Shown here in pieces: positions 1-4,483 of a DNA stretch of 5,158 bases. A program made the translations under genes and the position numbers. Location: the NCBI GenBank assembly GCA_001871755.1, contig MNXL01000243.1, positions 1 to 5,158 on the forward strand, in the 5' to 3' direction. This DNA comes from Anaerolineae bacterium CG2_30_64_16. GTDB taxonomy: Bacteria; Chloroflexota; Anaerolineae; CG2-30-64-16. A model generated the notes under the pieces. That model saw nothing but the letters and a program-made list of their open reading frames with translations, did no database searches and was not told the DNA's origin. The first letter of the stretch is position 1. Each line of letters opens with the position of its first letter.

Positions 1-49
1 CGGAGTGAGGGGTGCGGTACAGAGTGGCTCTTTGGGATTTTGCGTGGTG

Positions 50-152
50 AGACCCTAAGGGTTTTGAATTCTGAGTCATCGGTCAAGATTTGTTAGGAGA
101 TGAGCGAAGCTAGTGGGAATTGTTGAGGTTCATATCAAAACCTTTAGGGTCT
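50..152. repeat. Inverted pair of AGACCCTAAGGGTTTTGA repeats
   Basis: An 18-bp motif, AGACCCTAAGGGTTTTGA, lies at 50-67, and its inverse (17 of 18 matching) lies at 135-152, enclosing about 67 bp with no gene I can support. The right copy directly abuts the ancestral TAA stop (153-155) of the interrupted NHL-repeat gene, so the pair sits in that gene's 3' flank and could fold as a 3' stem in the mRNA. The half-motif ACCCTAAGGGT is itself nearly palindromic and is shared with the hairpin at 2604-2637. No flanking target duplication was found, so this may be two separate small repeats rather than one 103-bp element. Bases 1-49 show nothing recognisable. Confidence 0.6.
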
Positions 153-211
153 TTATTGCCAGACGACCGTGCCGTCGCGGCGGATTTCGAGCGCGCGATG
201 GTGGTCGCGAT
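153..211 (-). pseudogene. Severed 3' end of the NHL/beta-propeller gene
   Basis: On the minus strand this stretch reads ...DHHRALEIRRDGTVVWQ followed by TAA (153-155). This is the expected second half of a propeller blade ('R-ALEI-x-x-DGTVVWQ') that is missing from the truncated gene at 289-750. It joins in frame after LITDR-D once the 92-bp element at 212-303 and one 8-bp duplication are removed: 598 minus 100 bases leaves 498, exactly 166 codons. It has no start of its own and is very probably untranslated now. The identification rests on blade periodicity and the exact frame restoration. Confidence 0.8.
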
Positions 212-303
212 ATATCCTCTCAATTTGTAGGGGCATTGCCATCACGTGCCTGGCACTTCCGAAAAGTGCCAGGCACGTTCGCCCCAGATTATTGAGAAGA
301 TAC
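212..303. mobile_element. 92-bp MITE-like palindromic element with 8-bp target duplication
   Basis: The element is a non-coding, nested inverted repeat. Outer ends ATATCCTCTCAAT (212-224) and the inverse of GTATCTTCTCAAT (291-303) match at 11 of 13 positions; inner GGGGC (230-234) pairs with GCCCC (281-285); and a perfect 15-bp stem (ACGTGCCTGGCACTT, 244-258 with 264-278) closes on a 5-base loop. It is flanked by identical 8-mers GTCGCGAT at 204-211 and 304-311, the signature of transposition. It interrupts the minus-strand NHL gene and supplies the present stop codon at 289-291. No transposase is encoded, so a related full-length element elsewhere would have to move it. The parent family cannot be named from sequence alone; an 8-bp duplication fits several IS families. 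Confidence 0.85.
244..278. repeat. Perfect 15-bp hairpin (GTGCCTGGCAC core)
   Basis: Arms 244-258 and 264-278 are exact reverse complements around the 5-base loop CCGAA. This is the core of the MITE-like element. Because it begins about 10 bases past the truncated NHL-gene stop on the minus strand, it could also act as an mRNA 3'-end stabiliser or attenuator. There is no T-run after it in either direction, so it is not a canonical intrinsic terminator. Confidence 0.8.
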
Positions 304-750
304 GTCGCGATCGGTGATGAGCAGGTAGTTGCCGGCCGACAGCCAATCCGCGTCGTTGGGGTAGCTCAGGGTCGAGCCGTCGCTCAGCGCCACGGTCTGG
401 CTGTTCCAGACGATGCTGCCCGCGGGAGTCACTTCGATCACGCGGTCGTGGCCGGTGTCGGAGATCAGGGTATTGCCGTTGGGCAGCCGCTCGGCGCTGT
501 GGGCGAAATCGAGGCCCGCGGCTAATGACCAGGTCGTGTTGCCCGCGGCGTCAACCTCGATAACTCGGCTCTGCCTGCCCGACGGGTCGCCGCCGTCGGT
601 TATGAGCGTATGCCCGTTGGACAGGCGGTCAACGTCGTGGGGGTTGCGGAGCACAAAAGCGGCGTCAGGGAGCGGTGTCGCGGTCGAGATTCCGCCCGAC
701 AGCACGGCCATGGCAATCATCAGACTGACCCAGATAGCAACAGTTTTCAT
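289..750 (-). CDS. Secreted NHL/arylsulfotransferase-like propeller-repeat protein, truncated by MITE
   Basis: The product is 153 residues. Residues 1 to about 24 are a signal peptide (MKTVAIWVSLMIAMAVLSGG), so it is probably exported. Three blade-like repeats follow, each built on N-G-[HN]-T-L-I-[TS]-D ... R-V-I-E-V-x-x-[AP]-G: about residues 37-75, 79-116 and 130 onward. Such repeats are typical of NHL or ASST-type beta-propellers; the binding partner or substrate cannot be told, and three blades are fewer than a closed propeller needs. The ATG at 750 is chosen because GGAGGT lies just upstream and overlaps the stop region of the YIP1-like gene 11 bases away, so the two are coupled. The last residues (VSSQ) are encoded by target duplication and MITE sequence; the ancestral protein ran to 153 and had 165 residues. 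Partial function is possible. Confidence 0.8.
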   Translation of the reverse strand: MKTVAIWVSLMIAMAVLSGGISTATPLPDAAFVLRNPHDVDRLSNGHTLITDGGDPSGRQSRVIEVDAAGNTTWSLAAGLDFAHSAERLPNGNTLISDTGHDRVIEVTPAGSIVWNSQTVALSDGSTLSYPNDADWLSAGNYLLITDRDVSSQ

Positions 751-761
751 TTCAGACCTCC

Positions 762-1391
762 TCACCGAATAAAGATCAACACCACCAGCCCGATGACCGC
801 CACGGTCAGCCCACCCACGATCGCGGCCTGCCACCCGCGCACCTTCTGGACGGTCGCTACGGCCAGTGGGAACAACAGCAGGAACCAGGCCAACGCCACG
901 AACTGGTAGACCTGGCTGAAGAGCTGCCAAAAGCCGGGCCGCGCGATGATCTCCCACCACTCGGCCTGCGTCAGCACGCCGAGCAAGATCAGGATAACGC
1001 CCGCTGTCTCGGGCAGCCAGGTTACGAAGCTCGGCAGGGTGACGGCGAAGCCGAGCACGGCCAACGTCTCCTCGAACGTGCCCCGGCCGCCGCACGGCCT
1101 GCACAGCAGTTGAATCATCCCCGCGGCCAGGATCCAGGCTGCCAGGTAGACCGGGATCGCAAAGAAGATCTCCCAGAAGTAGTAGCTCTCGCGCGGGATA
1201 GCAACCCAGGCCGGGAAGGCGATGTCGGCCCGCACGACGGCCAGCCCGATCACGGTCAACGTGTAGAGCAGCCCGATGAAGAGGATCGCCGCGCTCCCGT
1301 GGCCGAGACGTTGCGGGTCCTCCAGCAACCGATCGAACGTGCGGCGCGGCCGGATGACCGCGCCGGCCAGGTAGCTCCAGAACGTGTGCAT
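762..1391 (-). CDS. YIP1-family-like polytopic membrane protein
   Basis: The product is 209 residues with five or six hydrophobic helices (about 33-53, 72-95, 109-124, 128-141, 160-180, 188-207). The N-terminus WSYLAGAVIRPRRTFDRLLEDP resembles the cytoplasmic lead-in of bacterial YIP1 proteins, where a membrane-proximal 'P-x-x-T-F' precedes the first helix. The stretch ETLAVLGFAVTLPSFV is also YIP1-like. The bacterial family has no agreed biochemical role. ATG 1391 is chosen because hydrophobicity and family resemblance begin there and AGGAAGAG lies just upstream; the open frame continues upstream only through the palindromic repeat at 1416-1463. It is the middle gene of the minus-strand operon, between a 35-aa membrane peptide and the NHL protein, suggesting a joint envelope role (inference). 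Confidence 0.8.
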   Translation of the reverse strand: MHTFWSYLAGAVIRPRRTFDRLLEDPQRLGHGSAAILFIGLLYTLTVIGLAVVRADIAFPAWVAIPRESYYFWEIFFAIPVYLAAWILAAGMIQLLCRPCGGRGTFEETLAVLGFAVTLPSFVTWLPETAGVILILLGVLTQAEWWEIIARPGFWQLFSQVYQFVALAWFLLLFPLAVATVQKVRGWQAAIVGGLTVAVIGLVVLIFIR

Positions 1392-1415
1392 CTGTCTCTT
1401 CCTGCTGCACTCACA

Positions 1416-1463
1416 AAGACCCTTCGAGTTTCGCGCGCACGGGCGCCAGACCCGAAGGGTCTT
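1416..1463. repeat. Palindromic repeat, diverged copy of the TLRV/KGL family
   Basis: Perfect 11-bp arms AAGACCCTTCG (1416-1426) and CGAAGGGTCTT (1453-1463) enclose a GC-rich centre. On the minus strand it would read KTLRVWRPCARNSKGLCE, strikingly like the peptide QTLRVSENPKGLV encoded by the palindrome at 2604-2637. It sits in the 95-base gap between the 35-aa gene and the YIP1-like gene of the same operon, where the RNA hairpin could affect stability or differential expression. Confidence 0.7.
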
Positions 1464-1486
1464 CGAGAACCCTGCGGGCCTGGTGC

Positions 1487-1594
1487 TTACTCTGACCAGG
1501 CGGTGATAGCTGACCCTGCCGCCACGATCGCCAGGCCATAGATCAGCCAGCAGGTGTTGCGGTGGAGGTGGCCGATCTCGATGGTGGGCAACAT
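1487..1594 (-). CDS. Small 35-residue single-helix membrane protein
   Basis: ATG 1594 to TAA 1487 encodes 35 residues: a short polar head (MLPTIEIGHLHRNTC), one transmembrane helix (WLIYGLAIVAAGSAITAW) and SE. Nearly every codon ends in G or C, as in the neighbouring genes, which supports real coding despite the size. It is the first gene of the minus-strand operon, 95 bases before the YIP1-like gene, which may make it a partner of that protein. The ribosome binding site is weak (GTGAG about 9 bases upstream). I do not recognise a family. A chance open frame remains possible. Confidence 0.55.
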   Translation of the reverse strand: MLPTIEIGHLHRNTCWLIYGLAIVAAGSAITAWSE

Positions 1595-1607
1595 TTCCGA
1601 TACTCAC

Positions 1608-1636
1608 TTGACGACAAGCCGCCAGCAAGTTATAAT
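1608..1636 (+). promoter_or_regulatory. Near-consensus sigma70-type promoter of TA module 1
   Basis: TTGACG (1608-1613), a 17-base spacer, then TATAAT (1631-1636). Predicted transcription start is around 1643, giving a leader of roughly 14 bases that contains the GAGGTGA ribosome binding site (1644-1650) six bases before ATG 1657. CTTG/CAAG half-sites at 1607-1610 and 1615-1618, and CAAGT/ACTTG at 1626-1630 and 1640-1644, overlay the -35 and -10 boxes and may form an operator for autoregulation by the toxin-antitoxin complex (inference). Confidence 0.75.
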
Positions 1637-1656
1637 GATACTTGAGGTGATTTAGC

Positions 1657-2022
1657 ATGTCAACGCTCAAAGAAGCTCGCACCACTTACTTAGCCGAACA
1701 CGCTCTGACCGGCGAGACTTTGCTGGAAGCTCGCTTTGACCTTCCCAAGCGCTACGCCTGGTTCAACGAACTGACCACTCAAGAGCGGTTAGACTTCTTT
1801 GCCGGCCTGCTGGAAACCCTGGTCAACCCCGTGCCTGTCCTGCCCAACGGCAAACGGCGCACCCGCCAGGCTGCCCTGGACGAGTATCTTCGTGGGTGGG
1901 CGGCGACAGCGGAGATCGAATCCGGCCCGGAATTGCTGCAATCCATCCGGGCAGGTCGAGCCGATCTCCAGCACGGGCGGATCTTATCTTACGCCGAGAT
2001 CTTCGACGATGTACCGCGGTGA
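1657..2022 (+). CDS. Putative antitoxin of a RelE/ParE-type module
   Basis: The product is 121 residues, hydrophilic and mostly helical by composition. The N-terminal half has LPKRYAWFNELTTQERLDFFAGLLETLV; the basic patch GKRRTRQ lies at 65-71; and the tail (LLQSIRAGRADLQHGRILSYAEIFDDVPR) resembles the toxin-wrapping C-terminal segment of RelE-family antitoxins, where 'GR-hydrophobic-[ST]-x-x-E' is common. No Phd, RHH or Xre DNA-binding domain is evident, so how it would bind DNA is unclear. The start is set by GAGGTGA six bases upstream and the strong promoter at 1608-1636. It overlaps the downstream toxin by 14 bases, indicating coupled translation with antitoxin first. The role is inferred mainly from the partner. 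Confidence 0.75.
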   Translation: MSTLKEARTTYLAEHALTGETLLEARFDLPKRYAWFNELTTQERLDFFAGLLETLVNPVPVLPNGKRRTRQAALDEYLRGWAATAEIESGPELLQSIRAGRADLQHGRILSYAEIFDDVPR

Positions 2023-2341
2023 GTTCTCGGCAGAGTTTCTGGCTGGCAAACGCCGCTATGCCGGCATCGCCAAACTGATCCAGGGTGAAGTTGACCGCGT
2101 TTTGGAAGACCCGTACAACTCGGAACTGCTGACCAAGAAGCGATCTGACTTGCGCGGTCATCGTAGCGTGCGAGTGACCCGTAACTTCCGCATCGTCTTT
2201 GTTGTGTGCGAGGAATGTGTCCAACGCGATTTCCGCGGCAAGGGTTATCCAGATTGCGCGCCAGTTTGCACCAAGACCTTGCCCACTCACGACGTCGCCT
2301 TTGTGGCTGTCGGGCCGCACGAACGGGTCTACGGCGAGTGA
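2009..2341 (+). CDS. RelE/ParE-family toxin with cysteine-rich insert
   Basis: The product is 110 residues. The core matches the RelE/ParE/YoeB fold: helical N-terminus (residues 7-35), then LTKKRSDLRGHRSVRVTRNF and RIVFVV (about 41-66) giving the basic strand region, and a C-terminal strand ending GPHERVYG (102-109). R52, R55, R58, R61 and H104 are candidate catalytic or RNA-contacting residues. Such toxins usually cleave mRNA at the ribosome; ParE-type members instead attack gyrase. Residues 67-95 form an insert absent from the smallest relatives, carrying C67-x2-C70 and C83-x3-C87, which could bind a metal or form disulfides. ATG 2009 lies inside the antitoxin's last codons (14-base overlap), which favours it over upstream in-frame starts. 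Confidence 0.85.
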   Translation: MYRGEFSAEFLAGKRRYAGIAKLIQGEVDRVLEDPYNSELLTKKRSDLRGHRSVRVTRNFRIVFVVCEECVQRDFRGKGYPDCAPVCTKTLPTHDVAFVAVGPHERVYGE

Positions 2342-2479
2342 CCCCGTCTCTGCCACACGGACACCATTTTCTGACCCCGCCCCTTGCTTCCTCGCGCCCT
2401 GGCCTGCGGGACCGAGCCAGAGCCGAACGTGCACCTCTGCACACCGGCAGATGTCGTCGCGGGCTGAAAGACGCTTCAC
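2342..2479. other. Gap with no supportable gene
   Basis: No open frame on either strand shows convincing protein character here. The minus frame of the cupredoxin fragment continues open but becomes arginine-rich and non-homologous after its VAGGAPP segment, as expected of a decayed or rearranged end. There is no hairpin with a T-run after the toxin stop, so the transcription end of module 1 is not visible. Confidence 0.5.
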
Positions 2480-3059
2480 CGGCGGCGCGCCGCCGGCCAC
2501 CGCGTGAACGGCCGCGCCGCGGTTGATCCAGCGCACCGTGTCGCTGACCGCGATGGTCACGGTCGGTGGATCGAAGCCGGCTGCGGTGATGGAGATTGGC
2601 ACGAGACCCTTAGGGTTTTCGGAAACCCTAAGGGTCTGGGCGCCTACCACCACCGTGCCCGTGTGCGCCGGGGCGTAGGCGTCGAAGTACGGGTAGACGC
2701 CTGGCGTGGTGAAGGTCAGATCCCACGTATCGCTGGGAGCCAGGGCGGGCGGGGGCGCGTCGCTGATCTCCACACGCGCGCGGCTCTCGACCTGGCCCAC
2801 GGCGGCGACCACACCGTAGGTGCCGGGCAGGTCGCCGGCCGTGTAGCGCGCTTGCGCCAGCCGCTCGCCTCGTACCCCTTTCGCTTCGCAGCCACCTCCC
2901 AATCGAAGATCGCGTTCGACGCGCCGCCCCGCAGCTCAGCCACGGTGAAGCCGGTCGCGGTCTTCTCGCTGACGCAGACGCCGTTACAGTCGCCGGTGAG
3001 GGTGACCTGCACCCGCATCGGATGGCCAGCGTCAACGGTCACGGTTATTACTGGAAGCC
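2480..3059 (-). pseudogene. Frameshifted secreted-protein fragment: EKTATGF module plus cupredoxin-like domains
   Basis: Two overlapping minus frames carry protein-like sequence. First, about 3059-2869 reads VITVTVDAGHPM...TGDCNGVCVSEKTATGFTVAELRGG...AAKRKGYE, a beta-rich module I have seen in large bacterial secreted proteins but cannot name. Near 2866 the sense continues in another frame: RLAQARYTAGDLPGTYGVVAAVG (Ig-like strand pattern), then DTWDLTFTTPGVYPYFDAY, the C-terminal half of a cupredoxin-like fold. Then comes the palindrome-encoded TLRVSENPKGL, then ISITAAGFDPPTVTI and SDTVRWIN-x4-VHAV, the N-terminal half of a cupredoxin. Sense fades near 2480. There is no start codon or stop in the expected places, so this is a remnant, possibly of two fused genes. 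The original would have been extracytoplasmic. Confidence 0.65.
2604..2637. repeat. Perfect 34-bp palindrome embedded in a reading frame
   Basis: Arms AGACCCTTAGGGTTT (2604-2618) and AAACCCTAAGGGTCT (2623-2637) are exact complements around the loop TCGG. In the minus frame of the cupredoxin fragment it is read through as TLRVSENPKGL, exactly between one cupredoxin half (ending GTVVVGA) and the next (starting VPISITAAGF), so it acts as an in-frame linker. It shares its arm sequence with the repeats at 50-67 and 135-152 and its encoded peptide with 1416-1463. Confidence 0.9.
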
Positions 3060-3425
3060 CTTGCGCACGAGCGGCAACCAGATTCGCGACAATCGGCCGA
3101 CATACACCGTTACGCTGTCGGCGCTCGTCATCCCATCGCCATCGGTGACCGTCAGCGTCAGCATATGCCGGCCGGAAGCCAACCCGTTTGGCAGTTCAAT
3201 CTCCGCACCCGTGCCGCGCGTACCGCTGACGCTGTCGCTCCAGGAGAGCGCCGCGTTCCCCAGCGCGCCACCCTCCGGGTCCAGGCCCAGTCCCCACAGG
3301 GTCAGCGGGTAGCCAGGCGTCAGCACCGCGCCATTCGCAGGCTGGACGATCAGCGCTTGGGGCGGCTTGCGTGCTACGGAGAAATGCGACTTCTCCTTCG
3401 CGGCGTGAACCTGCGATTTGACTAA
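3048..3425 (-). pseudogene. C-terminal remnant of a secreted Ig-like protein with IWLPLV tail
   Basis: From about 3374 the minus frame reads PPQALIVQPANGAVLTPG, then DPEGG, LSWSDSVSG, ELPNGLASGRHMLTLTVTD and DSVTVYVG: one Ig/PKD-like beta-sandwich. It finishes with RIWLPLVRKGFQ and TAA (3048-3050). The short hydrophobic IWLPLV tail resembles the 'YLPLV' ends common on exported Chloroflexota proteins. Upstream, the frame passes through the palindrome at 3378-3396 (read as EKSHFS) and then meets the promoter and start of the PIN-toxin gene on the other strand, where protein-like sense stops. The gene therefore lost its 5' part, probably by arrival of the 3418-4345 module or by deletion. Confidence 0.7.
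3378..3396. repeat. GGAGAA/TTCTCC hairpin read as EKSHFS
   Basis: GGAGAA (3378-3383) and TTCTCC (3391-3396) pair around a 7-base centre. The minus frame of the Ig-like remnant translates it without a stop as EKSHFS. It lies about 20 bases from the -35 box of the PIN-toxin promoter, at the point where the remnant gene is cut off. It is a single short copy, so a chance hairpin cannot be excluded. Confidence 0.45.
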
Positions 3426-3454
3426 ACAGCGACAATCTGCTACGATTTGTAGCA
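3418..3454 (+). promoter_or_regulatory. Promoter and operator-like dyad of TA module 2
   Basis: TTGACT (3418-3423), a 17-base spacer, then TACGAT (3441-3446). The perfect dyad TGCTAC-gattt-GTAGCA (3438-3454) covers the -10 box and predicted start site, a classic position for autorepression by an RHH antitoxin. The predicted transcription start (about 3453) is only a few bases before ATG 3456, and no ribosome binding site is present, so the toxin mRNA is probably leaderless. Confidence 0.65.
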
Positions 3455-3455
3455 C

Positions 3456-4007
3456 ATGAACGCGATCGCCGATGCTTCCAGTCTGATCGTACTTGCTCGC
3501 CAGGATGCGCTTTGGCTGTTGGAGCGCACGTTTGGCGCGGTCGTGCTCGTGCCCGAGGTTGAGTTCGAGACGGTCGTCCAGGGCAAAGCCAAAGGGTATG
3601 CCGATGCCCAACGGATCGAAGCTGCCATTGCCGCTCAACGATTGGTCGTCATCTCGCCGACGACAAGCGAGCGGCAATGGGCAACTGCCATCAATCAAAA
3701 TGCCCCCAACCTGAGTCGCGCCGACTGCCTGACTCTAGCTTGCGCAAAAGAACGTGCCTTGACGCTCGTGATGGAAGAACAGCGTGGGCGCAACGTCGCT
3801 ATCGCTTATGGCGTCACTTACGTGATCATTCAAGTGTTGCCGCTGCAAGGTCTGATCGCCCGTCAATTGTCCTTCGCCGAGTGCGATGATTTGCTCTTAC
3901 GCATCGGGCGAGCTATGCGCACCGACCAGGCCGTCCTGACGGTTCTGCGCACGGCCGCTAACGAAATCCAGAGATTGCGATCCGCGCAAGAAGGAAGTTC
4001 TAGATGA
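3456..4007 (+). CDS. PIN-domain (DUF3368-like) toxin ribonuclease
   Basis: The product is 183 residues. IADASSLIVLAR at 4-15 places the first PIN acid at D6. VPEVEFETV gives acids E34, E36 and E38, with E38 nearest the usual place. LSRADCLTLA supplies D90. VMEEQRGRNVA (105-115) aligns with the 'DD-x-x-GR-x-A' block of DUF3368 proteins but with E107-E108 replacing the Asp pair. A four-acid, Mg-dependent RNase site is thus plausible, with one conservative change. Residues about 140-183 form a helical extension beyond the usual 155-160. Toxins of this group pair with UPF0175 antitoxins, as here. The stop overlaps the antitoxin start (ATGA, 4004-4007). Toxin comes first, unlike most vapBC operons. 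ATG 3456 is the only start consistent with the promoter. Confidence 0.8.
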   Translation: MNAIADASSLIVLARQDALWLLERTFGAVVLVPEVEFETVVQGKAKGYADAQRIEAAIAAQRLVVISPTTSERQWATAINQNAPNLSRADCLTLACAKERALTLVMEEQRGRNVAIAYGVTYVIIQVLPLQGLIARQLSFAECDDLLLRIGRAMRTDQAVLTVLRTAANEIQRLRSAQEGSSR

Positions 4008-4345
4008 GCAGGGTTCAATCCGTTCAAATCAATCTCCGTGTGCCTGGCCAGGTGATGGCCGACCTGGATCACCTGGCGCAAGAGGAACGCGTTGCCCGTA
4101 TTGATCTGGCGCGCAAGATCTTGTTGGAAGGCGTCGCCCAACGCAAACGCGAGCTGGCATTGCGCCTCTATCGTGAAGGCAAGGCCAGTAAGTCACGTGC
4201 GGCAGAGATCGCCGGCATCTCCCTATGGGAGCTGTTGGACCTGGCAGCGCAGGCTGAGCTGCCCGCGCCCTACACCCTGGAAGAGGCGGTGGAGGACGTG
4301 CGTCGCCTCGTGGCGCGCCTGCTCGGTCAGGCTCCGGCCACGTAA
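4004..4345 (+). CDS. Antitoxin: ribbon-helix-helix plus UPF0175-like domain
   Basis: The product is 113 residues. Residues about 6-45 (VQINLRVPGQVMADLDHLAQ, then ARIDLARKILLEG) fit a ribbon-helix-helix: one beta strand and two helices, the DNA-binding fold of CopG/MetJ-type antitoxins. Residues about 46-103 match UPF0175: LALRLYREGKASKSRAAEIAGISLWELLDL, where 'L-Y-x-x-G-K ... A-A-x-x-A-G-I-S-x-W-E' is the family signature, followed by an acidic EEAVEDVR tail likely to contact the toxin. The start overlaps the toxin stop by 4 bases, and AAGGA (3991-3995) lies 8 bases upstream. It probably neutralises the PIN toxin and represses the promoter through the dyad at 3438-3454 (inference). Confidence 0.82.
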   Translation: MSRVQSVQINLRVPGQVMADLDHLAQEERVARIDLARKILLEGVAQRKRELALRLYREGKASKSRAAEIAGISLWELLDLAAQAELPAPYTLEEAVEDVRRLVARLLGQAPAT

Positions 4346-4483
4346 GCCAGACCGGTTCGTCGCCCCCCCCGGTGTCTCCCCACCGGAGCTTCACCCCAGC
4401 CCCGCGCTGAACTCCTCGACCGGTGTTTACTGCCGCAAGCTCAATCGTGCCTTGCACCGGACGGCCGCGCCTCGCCGTCCATA
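4346..4483. other. Gap with a weak hairpin after the antitoxin gene
   Basis: No gene is supportable. CCGGTG (4369-4374) and CACCGG (4381-4386) form a 6-bp stem with a 6-base loop, 23 bases after the antitoxin stop. With no T-run behind it, a role in ending transcription is only possible, not shown. Confidence 0.4.

Noticed and set aside
289..1410. Long minus-strand open frame of 373 codons spanning the YIP1-like and NHL genes
   Set aside because: Its N-terminal two thirds is the wrong frame of the YIP1-like gene; only the last 153 codons, from ATG 750 with GGAGGT upstream, have protein character.
2595..2646. Target-site duplication around the 34-bp palindrome
   Set aside because: The flanks (GGCACG and GGGCGC) do not match convincingly, so the mechanism of insertion is left open.
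1823..2902. 359-codon minus-strand frame read as a single protein
   Set aside because: Beyond about 2480 it runs antisense to the toxin and antitoxin genes and loses all domain likeness; only 2480-2866 is kept, as a fragment.
2504..3148. 214-codon plus-strand frame
   Set aside because: It mirrors the minus-strand fragments, has high-GC shadow composition and no recognisable domain or ribosome binding site.
4369..4386. Intrinsic terminator after the antitoxin gene
   Set aside because: The stem is only 6 bp and no T-run follows; listed only as a weak hairpin in the gap.
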